Source: Didymella arachidicola (taxonomy: Eukaryota; Ascomycota; Dothideomycetes; Pleosporales; Didymellaceae). From it: DNA of 64,000 bases. The notes under the pieces were generated by a model, which did not search any database, was not told the DNA's origin, and worked only from the letters and a program-made list of their open reading frames with translations. Made by a program: the position numbers and the translations under genes. Positions 1 through 9,155 of this stretch are shown here, piece by piece. Numbering within the stretch: position 1 is the stretch's first letter; each line of letters opens with the position of its first letter. The stretch is taken from NCBI GenBank assembly GCA_016630955.3, contig CM049985.1, positions 2,232,001 to 2,296,000 of the forward strand, read 5' to 3'.

Positions 1-887
1 TGGGCGGGCGGCGGGGGGTTCTCCTGGCCGTACTTTGGGACCAGCTCGTCGATCTGGCTCTTCATATGGGCGAACAGAACGGCCTTGATCTGCCACAGCG
101 CCTCGTCAGGCACCTGGCCGCTGTGCACGAGCGTCCTGTCCAGAGGCTTGTCGTCGCAGCTGGGGTGCTCGAAGCGCGGATGCTCGCCCTGGCCCTCGGT
201 GATGCGGACCTCGAAGTCGCCCAGTTCGGTTGTCTGGCCGTTGAATACGACATCGCCAGGGATGCCCGTCTCGTCGCGGTTGGGCTGGTCGACCTCGAGG
301 CTGCCGAGGCCCTCGAGCGTGTTGTACCAGATGACCGTCGTCGTCATGTCGGGATCGGCATCTTCACGTGGAGTGCCCTTAATACGCGCGCCCCAGCTGC
401 CGCCGTGCTCGCCGCCAGGGAATTTGATGAACTCGGTGGTGATGTCGATGCGGTTCGCCGGGTCGTGGATCGTCTGGCGGCCGCCGCTGCGCACATCGTA
501 TTCGTCCCAGCCGTAGCCGTCAAGCTCGTGCTGCTCGCAAGTGTGGCGGAAGGCTGGTCATGTCAACTTGTGCTCTGCAGCAACCCATGCTCGCAGCTTC
601 GGTATATGGTAGTGATGCTTACTGGTCTGCACGCTCTGGTAGTCCTCGACCCTCGTCCAGAGCAGTCCGCCCATCAGACTCTTCGGGATGCGCGGCCTGA
701 CGCCAAAGTACAAGTTCGGCCTGTACGGCCCCCAGAGCAAGCTGTCGTTGCTGGCCTTTGCAATGTCTGCGACCTGCGCAGCGCCGTCTGCGGCGGCGAA
801 TTGCAATTGGGACTGCAGTGTAAGCAGACACACCAGGCCTGTCCAGAGACTGCCTTGTCTCGTCATGGGTGGCATGGTCTGTACCAC
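1..887 (-). CDS. CWH41: Mannosyl-oligosaccharide glucosidase (GH63, glucosidase I), 5' part
   Basis: Proposed exons are complement(<1..553, 623..887); the 3' end lies beyond the left edge. ER glucosidase I removes the outermost alpha-1,2 glucose from N-glycans at the start of glycoprotein processing. After a short N-terminus, a hydrophobic stretch (about residues 12-34) looks like a signal anchor. It is followed by the GH63 N-domain hallmark, NDSLLWGPYRPNLYFGVRPR (residues 47-66), and IPKSLMGGLLW. Exon 2 continues in frame with FRHTCEQHELDGYGWDEYDVR, typical of the family. The 69-nt intron has donor GTAAGC and an AG acceptor, giving T-F-R across the junction. Three methionines (residues 1, 5 and 8) are possible starts. 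Only about 270 of roughly 800 residues are present, so the catalytic domain is not seen. Confidence 0.9.
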
Positions 888-1486
888 CTGCTATCTAGAG
901 GTGAGGAATGAGGCCTTGCATGAGCTATCAGCGAAACCTGGCGACGTAGCGTTTTGGGGTCGCGGGGGTTGCGCGGCCTTAGGAGCTGGTGATTGGCTGC
1001 GAACGGAAGGCCAGATCCACATTGTGCAGGGTCCAGAGGAGCTTGAAACGGCCTGCAGGAAGACGCTTGAGGTATAGCAGCTGCGCATGTGTTGCTTCTA
1101 GATAAAATTCGATAGAACCTCCTACTTAGACGCATTCAAATGTCCGCAAGAGGAGCCCAATTAGATCCATTTTCGCCGTCCATATGCACGATCACTGCTG
1201 TAGAAATGCACGGGAGGCGTGTGAGCTTTCGAATTGATACTTGAAAGAATGGGTGTCCATACCTAATGTTCCATCGTTGGATATGCATACGTCGTAGCGG
1301 GATGCAGTAATGCAGCATTTGCGCTTTCTGCTCCCTTTGATCCCATCCTTGAGGTCGTCTGTACAGCTGCCTCGCTCTCTCATTACACCCAGGCCTCGCG
1401 GCTCATGTCCACCCACTCGCAACAGTTTTTCATTCATCGCTCTCTCCTTCCTTCTTGCGAATCCCTCCCCTTCTACCCACGGGAAT
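888..1486. other. Gene-free stretch between glucosidase I and SNRNP27
   Basis: It holds the upstream region of the glucosidase I gene and the 3' flank of the SNRNP27 gene. Both genes are on the minus strand. No open frame here looks coding, and I see no repeat or RNA gene. Confidence 0.5.
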
Positions 1487-2059
1487 CTACCCCCTCCCTG
1501 GACTGAGCGGCCTGTTGAACCCGCCCTGCCTGTTCATGTACTGTCTCGCCTGGAGTTGCTTATCGCGCCTGACCCCATAGTTTCTATCGTTCCCTGGCAC
1601 CTTAGTGTTCTTGGTGCTTTTGAATCCCCCAAACCCCATCGTCGACATCATCTCCCACGTTTCATCATCCACGCCCTCGGGTCGCTCGGGCGCCTCTCTC
1701 ATAACATCGTCTGTGGATTCGAAATCCTCCTCAGGTTTGATGGCCTTGGGCGCTGCGCGGGCAGGCGGTGGAGGCCCCCGTGCGCCGGGCTGGGAGCGTG
1801 GGCCTGAGGGAGGGCCGCGGTCGTTGTTGCGCCCGCCTCGTCCACCGTCACTGCGCCCGCGCCCTGAGTCGCGCTCGTCTCTCCGGAATGGCGAGCGTGA
1901 TCGGTACCGTCCTCCTTCGCGCCGTCCGCCGCGGTCGCCTCGTGGACTTCGTGACCGGTTGCGCCGCTCGCTGTGGGTTTCGCGCTCGTTGCGGGAGCGG
2001 TCGCCTCGCGGCTCGCGCCTTTCGCGTGGATGCTCACGTGGTCGTTCGGTGTCTGACAT
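1487..2059 (-). CDS. SNRNP27: U4/U6.U5 tri-snRNP 27 kDa protein homologue
   Basis: An intronless 190-residue protein. Residues 1-100 are an RS/RE/RGG-rich low-complexity tail (repeated RSRSPRGD and RGGRREGG). The C-terminal ~55 residues match the conserved SNRNP27 core: the stretch starting MSTMGFGGF near residue 138 and ending in RQYMNRQGGFNRPL. In known homologues this C-terminus sits in the spliceosomal B complex near the U6 ACAGAGA/5' splice site helix. The length suits the family (about 150-200 aa). The start is the first ATG before the RE-rich tail, and the frame has no competing upstream ATG. The function is taken from the family; the sequence itself shows only the RS tail and the conserved C-terminus. 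Confidence 0.88.
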   Translation of the reverse strand: MSDTERPREHPRERREPRGDRSRNERETHSERRNRSRSPRGDRGGRREGGRYRSRSPFRRDERDSGRGRSDGGRGGRNNDRGPPSGPRSQPGARGPPPPARAAPKAIKPEEDFESTDDVMREAPERPEGVDDETWEMMSTMGFGGFKSTKNTKVPGNDRNYGVRRDKQLQARQYMNRQGGFNRPLSPGRG

Positions 2060-2435
2060 TGTGTGGTGTGGACTGAACAGAGTTAGGGTCGCGGGCGCAA
2101 GTAATTGTCTGGCAGTGACGGCGGACGCTAATGGTAGTTACTGTATGTGGAAGGTTTAGTGAGTGGTGTGGATAGCAGCGTACATCGGTGTTTCTCATGG
2201 TCAGCCGATGTAGTGCCGGAGGAGTGCCGAGGGCTGCACCGTTATTCAGCTAATTAATTAGGCCAAGTACGATAAAGGAAGTCTCGTCGAGCACACTGCA
2301 CCCAAGTATAGCTGTGTGAATTCTGATTCTGTTGGTCTATATGGGTGTCTACTGAAGTCATTCACGAAGAGGGTTTTGTGCAGCCCTCTCTTCCCTAATC
2401 GGACCCGCCTGTCCAACGGAACGTGCAAATCGAGT
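2060..2435. other. Gene-free stretch, SNRNP27 promoter side
   Basis: This gap lies between the start of the SNRNP27 gene and the stop of the ELP5 gene, both on the minus strand. It includes an AT-rich run (taattaatta near 2251). No coding frame is supported. Confidence 0.45.
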
Positions 2436-3455
2436 TCAGATCTCATCCTCCTCTTCATCGAAGTCGTCTTCCTCACCCATATCGTAAAGAATGCGACCAC
2501 CCTCACCAGCACCTTCACCCTTCTGTGCATCGAAGTATGGCAGTACAACACCCTCACGAGCTTGCTTCTGCTTGTCAGTCAAACCCAGATTGAACGTCGA
2601 CTCGATCTCGTTGGCTGCTGCGTTGACAAGGCCAGTGACTTCGTTGCTGCTGTACGCTGGAACCTGGTCAAGCAGTACAATAAACTCCTGGCGTAGCGTA
2701 CCGAAAGGCATGCCATGCAAGGGTGCGTTGTAGTCTGATCGGCGTGCGGTGCGGAGGAAGTAAGTCTCGCTCTCAGGGCGTCCGGACTTGCGGCGGAACT
2801 CTGCTTCGAGCACGATGCCGCGATGGTCATTGGCGTCAAGACATTGAACAATGCCTTCGGCACATTGGAGAAGCCCGTGAGTCGGCTCGGGGAGACTGCG
2901 CTCTCGGGCAGCTTTGGCGGCAAGGACGTGCGCGAAAGACTTGCATGTGATGACTGTTGTTGCCATGTACTTGAAGAGGTCGAGTGGTTGGGGTGCGTAC
3001 GCTTTGTGTGCGTCTTGGTCTGGGATGGTGTCTTGGTGGTAGACACCAACCAGTGTTGATGCGAACTCGCCGGCGACGAGGTTGAAGAGCGCACCCATGT
3101 CGACATTCTTAACACTCAAGATCTCATACAGTGAGTCGATGACGATGAGGCTCTCTTTGGCCTCGCCTAGTGCATTGCGGATGCTCTGCAGAATCTGCTC
3201 GCCTGTCTCATTGCCATACACGGGAACACTGCGGACGGCTGGGTGAAATCGTGTTGCTTCGAAAGACACCACTACAACGTTGAGGTTTCGCGACAGTCCA
3301 CGTCGTACTAGCTCACCAACAAGTGGCATGGCACGCTGGTTGAGGTCATCGAGGATGAATGTGAAGGGTGATGCGTTTGAGCGGATGTTGAGGACTCTGG
3401 AGATGAGCTGAAGAGAGTGGCGCTGATATTGCGCAGTATTGCCTGGCCGTGCCAT
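2436..3455 (-). CDS. ELP5: Elongator complex protein 5
   Basis: Encodes 339 residues from the ATG at 3455 (MARPGNTAQYQRHSLQLISR). Elp5 forms the Elp4-5-6 RecA-like hexameric subcomplex of Elongator, which is needed for wobble-uridine (mcm5/ncm5) modification of tRNA. The start of the domain (SLQLISRVLNIRSNASPFTFILDDL), the strand-like segments VVVVSFEAT and LIVIDSLYEIL, and a strongly acidic C-terminus (GEEDDFDEEEDEI) are typical of Elp5. Canonical ATP-binding motifs are absent, as in the family. The same frame is open upstream to an ATG at 3737, adding 94 residues. I prefer the internal start because family members begin about here and the extension has no recognisable domain. If the longer start is used, the protein has 433 residues. 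Confidence 0.85.
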   Translation of the reverse strand: MARPGNTAQYQRHSLQLISRVLNIRSNASPFTFILDDLNQRAMPLVGELVRRGLSRNLNVVVVSFEATRFHPAVRSVPVYGNETGEQILQSIRNALGEAKESLIVIDSLYEILSVKNVDMGALFNLVAGEFASTLVGVYHQDTIPDQDAHKAYAPQPLDLFKYMATTVITCKSFAHVLAAKAARERSLPEPTHGLLQCAEGIVQCLDANDHRGIVLEAEFRRKSGRPESETYFLRTARRSDYNAPLHGMPFGTLRQEFIVLLDQVPAYSSNEVTGLVNAAANEIESTFNLGLTDKQKQAREGVVLPYFDAQKGEGAGEGGRILYDMGEEDDFDEEEDEI

Positions 3456-4315
3456 GCTGACTTTGGGTGGACGAGCCTCTGGTTTGCGCTTGCGGACCCC
3501 GGTGATCTTAAAGTTGTCCTTTTTGATCCAGCGACTGCAGTCGACGGCACAGATAGATGGTCTGATTAATGGCTTGATAGAAGACGCTGTAGATTCAGTG
3601 AGTCTCTCCTCGCGTAGCTGCAGTAGCCAAGTCGGAAAAGCCCCGCCTGCTGAGATGAGATGGTGGAGAAGATCCGGGGCCTTGAGAGCTGTGTCCCAGT
3701 TCATGTTAGCAAGGTTGCGGTTCTGTGAATGCAGCATGATGGAAATGTATCACGAGGCGATTTGATCTTGATCAAGGATACGCTGACTCGAAAACTGTAC
3801 AGGTTGGAGTTCAGATGTGAGAAGGAGAGGTGGAGGCGAGGTGGAGGCGAGGTACAGGAGAAGGTTGGAATCAGAAATGGAGGAGGCTGGATTTCCAAAA
3901 AGATGAGGCTTGGAAAATGGGGGCGGTGCTGGAAGTCCTTCTAGTCAAGTACTTACTTGGTCTTTTGAAGTGAAGGACAAGTCAAATGGTCGAGGCGAGT
4001 GTAGAAAATTTCCTATGCCCCTCAATGGTCAAGCTGGATAGTTGAGTGCGATGTACACTATGGGATGGTGTACGAGAGAACAGCCAACAGTCCACTGATT
4101 CCGAGCTCTTACTGGCATGAATTTATCATATCTTAAAATGGTGTTGGTAGGGTGAACGTCCTTACAATTTGGGCTGGTGTGTCATTAGCGGCGCGCTAGC
4201 AGCCCTGGAGTTAGGCAGTTGCTCCCCGCAGAATGTGGCAGACATCAGCGAATACGCCAAAAGGACGAGTCGATCGAACAGCTGCGATGATTGCTCCTCC
4301 CTACATTGAGCTGAG
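3456..4315. other. Divergent spacer between ELP5 and the SDR gene
   Basis: Probably carries the promoters of ELP5 (minus strand) and the SDR gene (plus strand). A purine-rich direct repeat, GGTGGAGGCGA twice in tandem with a variant tail (about 3830-3855), sits in the ELP5 leader side. Frame 3456-3737 could be a 5' extension of ELP5. Nothing else is supported. Confidence 0.4.
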
Positions 4316-5623
4316 ATGACAAGTACCGCACCTGGGACGGCGCTCAAGCCAGCGCGTCCGCGCTCCCCTCACTTTCCGCCGCACAACGCGCCTCGTGTCT
4401 GGTTCATCACCAGAGGAGTCTCGCCCATCGCAATTGCTCTTGCAAAACAGGTACTCGAGCATGGTGATTACGTTGTAGCAGGCGTTATTCCTGTTGAGTT
4501 TGAAAAGAGCGAGAACCAGATCGAGGATTTCAAAGCCTTCCTCGAGGAAGTGAAGAGCACGGAGAGATGGCGAGAGCGCTTGAGAGTGGTTGGTCTAGAC
4601 GCGAGGATTGTCGGTCAGTGTCAAGCCGCTGTTGCAGAGGCCGTCGAAGCGTTTGGGCGCATCGATGTATTGCTTTGCGCAGCTACTGAAGGTACGAACT
4701 ACAAACCTGGAAGTAGTGTTAGGCTGAGACCTGACGCCCTGCAGCTGTCATTGGAACCGTTGAAGAACTGGCACAGAGCAGTCGCACCATTAGCCTCGTG
4801 GACGAGATATTCGAAATCAACTTCTTCGCCAATGTTAATATCATCAAGGGCATTTTGCCAGTGATGCGCGAAAGGAAGAACGGCCATATGATTGTAATTA
4901 CAGGAATCAGTATGGCCCCTCACTGTATTTGGTGAATCCTCTGCTGACATCCATTAGCCGGCCATCTTGGAACACCAGGGCTTGCCATGTATTGCTCATC
5001 GCAATGGGCTATCGAAGGCTACTGTGACGTGAGTGTGTTGCACCGCTCTCGCGGTTCATGCTGACCCCGAACAGAGTCTTGCCTACGAGATTGCCCCCTT
5101 CAACGTCAAGATGTCGATCGTACAGGCTAACATGGAGGTCAATGTGCTGACGAACAGGATCACCTCAGTGCCACCGATGCCCGAGTACTTGTCTGAGGAG
5201 AATCCAGCACCACTGGCCCGCGAAATTTTTTCCGGTTTGCTGGACAGACTCGACAGTATCGAGAACCCTCGAGCAGAGGAAGCAACCTCGCCCACATACA
5301 GTACCTCTACAATGAGCCCGGATAACAACACCGCCGAGTCTACGATTGGTGATCTCCTGAACGCCGACACTATTACGTCACTCTACGCACCTTTGCCTGC
5401 TGCGCTGAAGAGCTCCCTTATAGCCGAGACCGTCCACGCACTGACCGCTATCGGTGGACACGATAATCCCCCGGCACGCCACATCGTCGGGTCTGAGGGA
5501 GTGACAGCGGTGAAAGAGAAGTTGATGACCACCAGCGAGGAGCTGGAGGACTTTATCGAGGTCAGTAATGCCGTCGATATCGCCAAAGATTATCAATCCG
5601 TTGAGCCCTCGGCCTTCGGTTAG
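4316..5623 (+). CDS. Atypical short-chain dehydrogenase/reductase-like protein
   Basis: Proposed exons 4316-4691, 4745-4909, 4958-5028 and 5075-5623 give 386 residues; all three introns (46-53 nt) have GT-AG borders and keep frame. The Rossmann-type SDR fold is visible: VWFITRGVSPIAIALAKQVL (first beta-alpha unit), a middle segment with FGRIDVLLCAA (the NNAG position), EINFFANVNIIKGILPVMRE, and PGLAMYCSSQWAIEGYCDSLA. Several catalytic landmarks deviate. The Gly-rich TGxxxGxG loop reads ITRGVSPI. The catalytic Ser position falls in ITGIT. The YxxxK motif reads Y192-CSS-Q196, so the Lys is Gln. The C-terminal ~100 residues are family-specific. It may be a non-catalytic SDR or use another mechanism. 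Substrate unknown. Confidence 0.75.
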
Positions 5624-6105
5624 CGTTTGGGCTAGCACCTCATTAAAGACCGCGTGCATTCGATAGTTACTTCCAAGAGCAACCCTTCGTGTTGGAGACT
5701 GCGGCATCGCGTAGACAGGCTTACATGAATCTCTCAGAGTTGCCATTCGAGCTTCAGGACCAGCGACATTGTGTGCTGCGATTGCAGTGACAGGGCAAGA
5801 CAAAAGAGACTCACTGTGCTCTGTGAAAGCGAATCGCAAACTCCAGCTGACGTACTCGAGTGCGTCCGGGAGCTTTCGATGTTGCATTGGGTGAAACCCC
5901 ATGATTGCGTCATGCGGTTGCTCTTCTGCAGCAAATTTTCTTGAACGTGCCCAGCACAGCCCTACCTTCACTCTGACCGTATGCAAACGCCCCTGTGAGC
6001 CTGCACGACATAAGATCTCGTCGCGCCCACTCAGGACTTTCTCCTTCCACCCTCCCACTACCTGAACCTCTCGCCATCTCTACCCAACATCTACTCCGAT
6101 AAGAC
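5624..6105. other. Spacer upstream of the small secreted protein gene
   Basis: A minus-strand frame of 226 codons (6058-5378) overlaps the SDR's last exon and shows no family resemblance, so I treat it as a shadow. The last ~100 bases are pyrimidine-rich, as is common in fungal leaders. Confidence 0.4.
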
Positions 6106-6628
6106 ATGTACTACACCGTCCCCATCCTCGCCGTCGCCAGCCTCTTGGCTCCCGTGGTAAATGCTGCTCCTCATGATCTGATGGTGAACAACAAGTTCGT
6201 CCGAGACGTCGGTGTGGTCTATTCAGACCACAACTTCACGGGCAACCCTCTCTACCTGGTCACCCACAAGAAGGCTCACAAGTGTGAGACTGGCATCTCC
6301 ACAGTCACTATCGCCTCTGCTCAGGTCTGCGTGCCCTCCACCTGCGTCTTCTACAAGGTATGAAATGATTCAATTCCACAAGTAAACCTGCATTGTGTGC
6401 TAATGATCTCCGCAGAACAAGGACTGCACTCTGTCCGGGGTCGGTGATGACTACTTCCTACGGGGACCTGTCGATGTCTACGACTTCCAAGCCGTCACGA
6501 ACAAGACCTGCGGTTCCTACATGTGCGGCTCCGTCGACGACATGGCTCACATCATCGGCAACGCCGCCTCGGCTATGGAGTCCACCAACACTGAGGATGG
6601 CTACTGGGGTGTCGTTGGTCGCGAGTAA
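6106..6628 (+). CDS. Small secreted cysteine-containing protein
   Basis: Exons 6106-6357 and 6416-6628 give 154 residues; the intron (58 nt) is GTATGA...CGCAG and falls exactly between codons. A signal peptide is clear (MYYTVPILAVASLLAPVVNAAP; cleavage likely near residue 20-21). The mature part has six cysteines (KCET, QVCV, STCV, KDCT, KTCG, YMCG), an even number suited to three disulfides, and ends in WGVVGRE. Two segments, VVYSDHNFTGNPLYL and VFYKNKDCTLSG...DDYFL, loosely resemble the Greek-key motif of beta/gamma-crystallin-like secreted fungal proteins. That is a guess from pattern only. Size, secretion and cysteine content are effector-like. Function unknown. Confidence 0.75.
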
Positions 6629-7276
6629 GCGGCGTCGCCCAATTCCTCAAACACTCACGCGCTACGTTCCGAACAACCTTTTCACCACTTCATGATACAT
6701 ACATACCGTCTTTGTTAGCGTTTTTTACGATGTGGTGAGCACATTGATTGGCTTTTCACCGTTCAGACGATGGAAAAGATTTGCTATTGTTCACAAAAGT
6801 TTCATCAATTTCAGATCGCTAATCGTAATACAAACCATCGTTTCCACCATAGTTTTCTGCGCGTATTGCTAAATTGGAGTGTTGCTATGGACCTCACCTC
6901 ATGTTGGCGCACTTCTCAGGATGCACAAGTCGAGACTTCCCTCCGTTATTGAGAGTGAAAGCAGTTCCGAGATGACACGTACTACAGATCCTCTTATCAG
7001 TACTCGTCATTGGCGCTGCCATTTTGCTCTGCTAATGAATCTACCGTTGGCTACAATGGTCAGTATACGGCGGTGGCTACAATGGTCAATCTACGGCGGT
7101 TGTTTCGGCGACGTGACAGCGACCGTAAACACTTTGATTTCTTTGATTCGATTGGCACTAAGATCTCGCCAGTGCTTTGAGTGATGAAATTACATAGACC
7201 TTTGCTCTAATTATACGGCAGCTTGTACAGGGAAACAGTAACAGGTCATATAAGCTACGAGCATAACTACAGCTGA
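6629..7276. other. Gene-free stretch with a short tandem duplication
   Basis: Between the small secreted protein gene (plus) and the broken gene at 7277-7913 (minus). Apart from the 26-bp tandem duplication listed separately, I see no coding frame or structure. Confidence 0.45.
7048..7099 (+). repeat. Tandem duplication, 26 bp x 2
   Basis: Two adjacent copies, 7048-7073 and 7074-7099, beginning TGGCTACAATGGTCA and ending TACGGCGG. They differ at two positions. Confidence 0.85.
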
Positions 7277-7913
7277 CTACAAGCCGGAGACATCAAAAGC
7301 TAGGGCCGTAAGAAGGCCATTCAACAATGCGATAACACCGACAAGGACAACGTCCAGTATCAATTGTACGGCAAGAATGAGTGCCGATATAGCTCCCGTC
7401 AGTGGGTTCAAGAAGATGAGAAGACCGGCGAGACCCAGGATAGCGACGGCAGCAGTGACGGTGGCGAAGATCTCAACGATGATGAGTGCAAGGATGGCGC
7501 TCACAGCAATGAGCTGACGCTTTTCAGGCTGAGCGGTGATGTCCTCATCGATCTCGATGGAGCGCTTCTCGGCAGTGGAGTTGACAGGAGGAAGTTACTT
7601 GATCTCGTTTGTAGTTGAGATGACAGCAGCAGTGATTTTGTTGATCTACGCACCGACTTCGGTTGTCGCGGCGGTCTTCTCGAGAAGACTAGAGGAGGCG
7701 GAGAGGGGAGCGAGAGTGGCATCTGGAGACAATTAGACAAGGGCTTGGATACTGTAGCGGTGGCATACTGATGGCCCCAGTGTAGATCAGGACGGTGGTA
7801 TAGAGATCAGTCAGGAGGCTAGCTACGTCTGCTTGTGTATCGCGCTTCTGGACCACAGGGCTCGCAAGAGCAAGGCCGCTAAGGGCAAAGATGGAGAAGT
7901 GAGAGAAGCGCAT
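7277..7913 (-). pseudogene. Broken small secreted/membrane protein gene with two in-frame stops
   Basis: Exon 1 is 7913-7769 and encodes a signal peptide (MRFSHFSIFALSGLALASPV) with a KR site. A 46-nt intron (7768-7723, GTATGC...CCAG) joins it in phase to 7722-7277. The second part reads INATLAPLSASSSLLEKTA..., then meets TAG at 7648-7646 and TAA at 7597-7595. It then continues in the same frame through a KR site to two long hydrophobic segments ending LLTALAFDVSGL. The 16 codons between the stops still read like protein (INKITAAVIS...). Each stop is one C-to-T change from Gln (CAG, CAA). No in-frame GT-AG intron with a good donor removes both stops; the only frame-neutral option uses a poor GTCGGT donor. 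If the first TAG is the true end, a product of about 73 aa remains. Function unknown. Confidence 0.6.
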
Positions 7914-9155
7914 AATGAGTATCGAGGATACAATTGAGATGAGGGCGAGAGCGAGTGAGACGAGCGACTGATGTACAGAGCAGAGAGCGAAGGTATCTGG
8001 CGAGTTATATACACTTGCGAAAGTATTCCGCCAATGACTTCACTGAAGGTCAACCTGTATGGCCGTTGGGTGACAGCATGCTCGATCAAGACGAGCCTCC
8101 GCCAACGCATCATGGTCATCTCGCGTATGCTCTGCACAGGCGAATCGTCTGAGGCGTGGAGGTGGTTACGCGGATCTAAAAGTATTGTTGACGCTGACCC
8201 CTGACCTTAAAACAAGCCAAAGTGGACTCCGCAGCTTCGAACACTGCTGTCGCAAACCCTATGGAGAGATATAGAGACCTCAAGAGGCAGCTGTAAGGTC
8301 GAAACAAGCCCTTGACAACATAGCAATGTCTTCAGACTCCTGGAAATGCAATCAACATCATAGCAGCATGGCAACATTCAAGTGCGGATGCTTTTGCCGT
8401 TTTGCGGTAGAACTCTGCGCATCCTTGACGCAGATCTCGAGATCGACGTCATTGACAACGGCAGGAACAATAGGGGAGGGCACAGGCATCCCCTGAACGT
8501 CATGCAATCCTGAACCGCAGCTGGAAACGGCAATCTGGTGGACACTCTGCAGGATTCTTAGCTAGAGATAGACGGAAGAATCTGTCGCAAGATTCTCTTA
8601 CCCAGCGTCTGTGTCATGTGACTAAACACACCCTGCATGCTTTCTAATTGCCGGCGAAGTCCAACCATGAGTCGATCATGCACTATGGAGGGCTGTGCGT
8701 TCAATTGAAGAAGGACATGGGGGCGATGTGTCGCGTGAAGATGTAGGAAGGAGATTGCTCGAATGCGGATGCAGAACGCGATCATGACTAAGCCACGCTA
8801 GGCCCATTCGTGCCACTGATTGGTATTTCGGCCTGTGAGCTCTTCACCGCACCATAAGGTGCCCATATACTATGAGTATGAATTCAGGTCGCACAGAAAC
8901 GCGGCACAACGCTCACGTATCGCACTTCTGTGCGCCTTATCGTGGTTGTATGACAAGCCCCGCAACCGGCCGCTTGTACCTGCCAAAGAGGGGTAGGTGT
9001 TGGCCCTCACGATTGCCGAAGAGCAGCGACCGCCGGCGCATAAGGCGTATGTGCCTATTGATTTGATCTGTTTTATAGCTTTTGCAAGATCTGTCACACT
9101 TTGTACAACTTCTCTCCTCTGCTGCGACTGCCTTTCGACTGTCAAGTCATTCAGA
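7914..9155. other. Gene-free stretch, 1.2 kb
   Basis: Promoter regions of the minus-strand gene at 7.9 kb and the plus-strand M20 gene. Short frames exist (for example minus 8785-8558) but none shows family resemblance or a plausible gene structure. The open frame upstream of 9156 could extend the M20 protein to an ATG at 8997 but adds only non-family sequence. Confidence 0.4.

Noticed and set aside
66..911. Long plus-strand open frame of 281 codons at the left edge
   Set aside because: It is antisense to the glucosidase I exons, whose translation matches GH63 motifs. The plus frame has no recognisable family.
1605..2159. Plus-strand Arg/Pro-rich frame over the SNRNP27 gene
   Set aside because: An open-frame shadow caused by the RS/RGG codons of SNRNP27 on the other strand.
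5378..6058. Minus frame of 226 codons
   Set aside because: Overlaps the SDR last exon and the next gene's leader, with no family resemblance.
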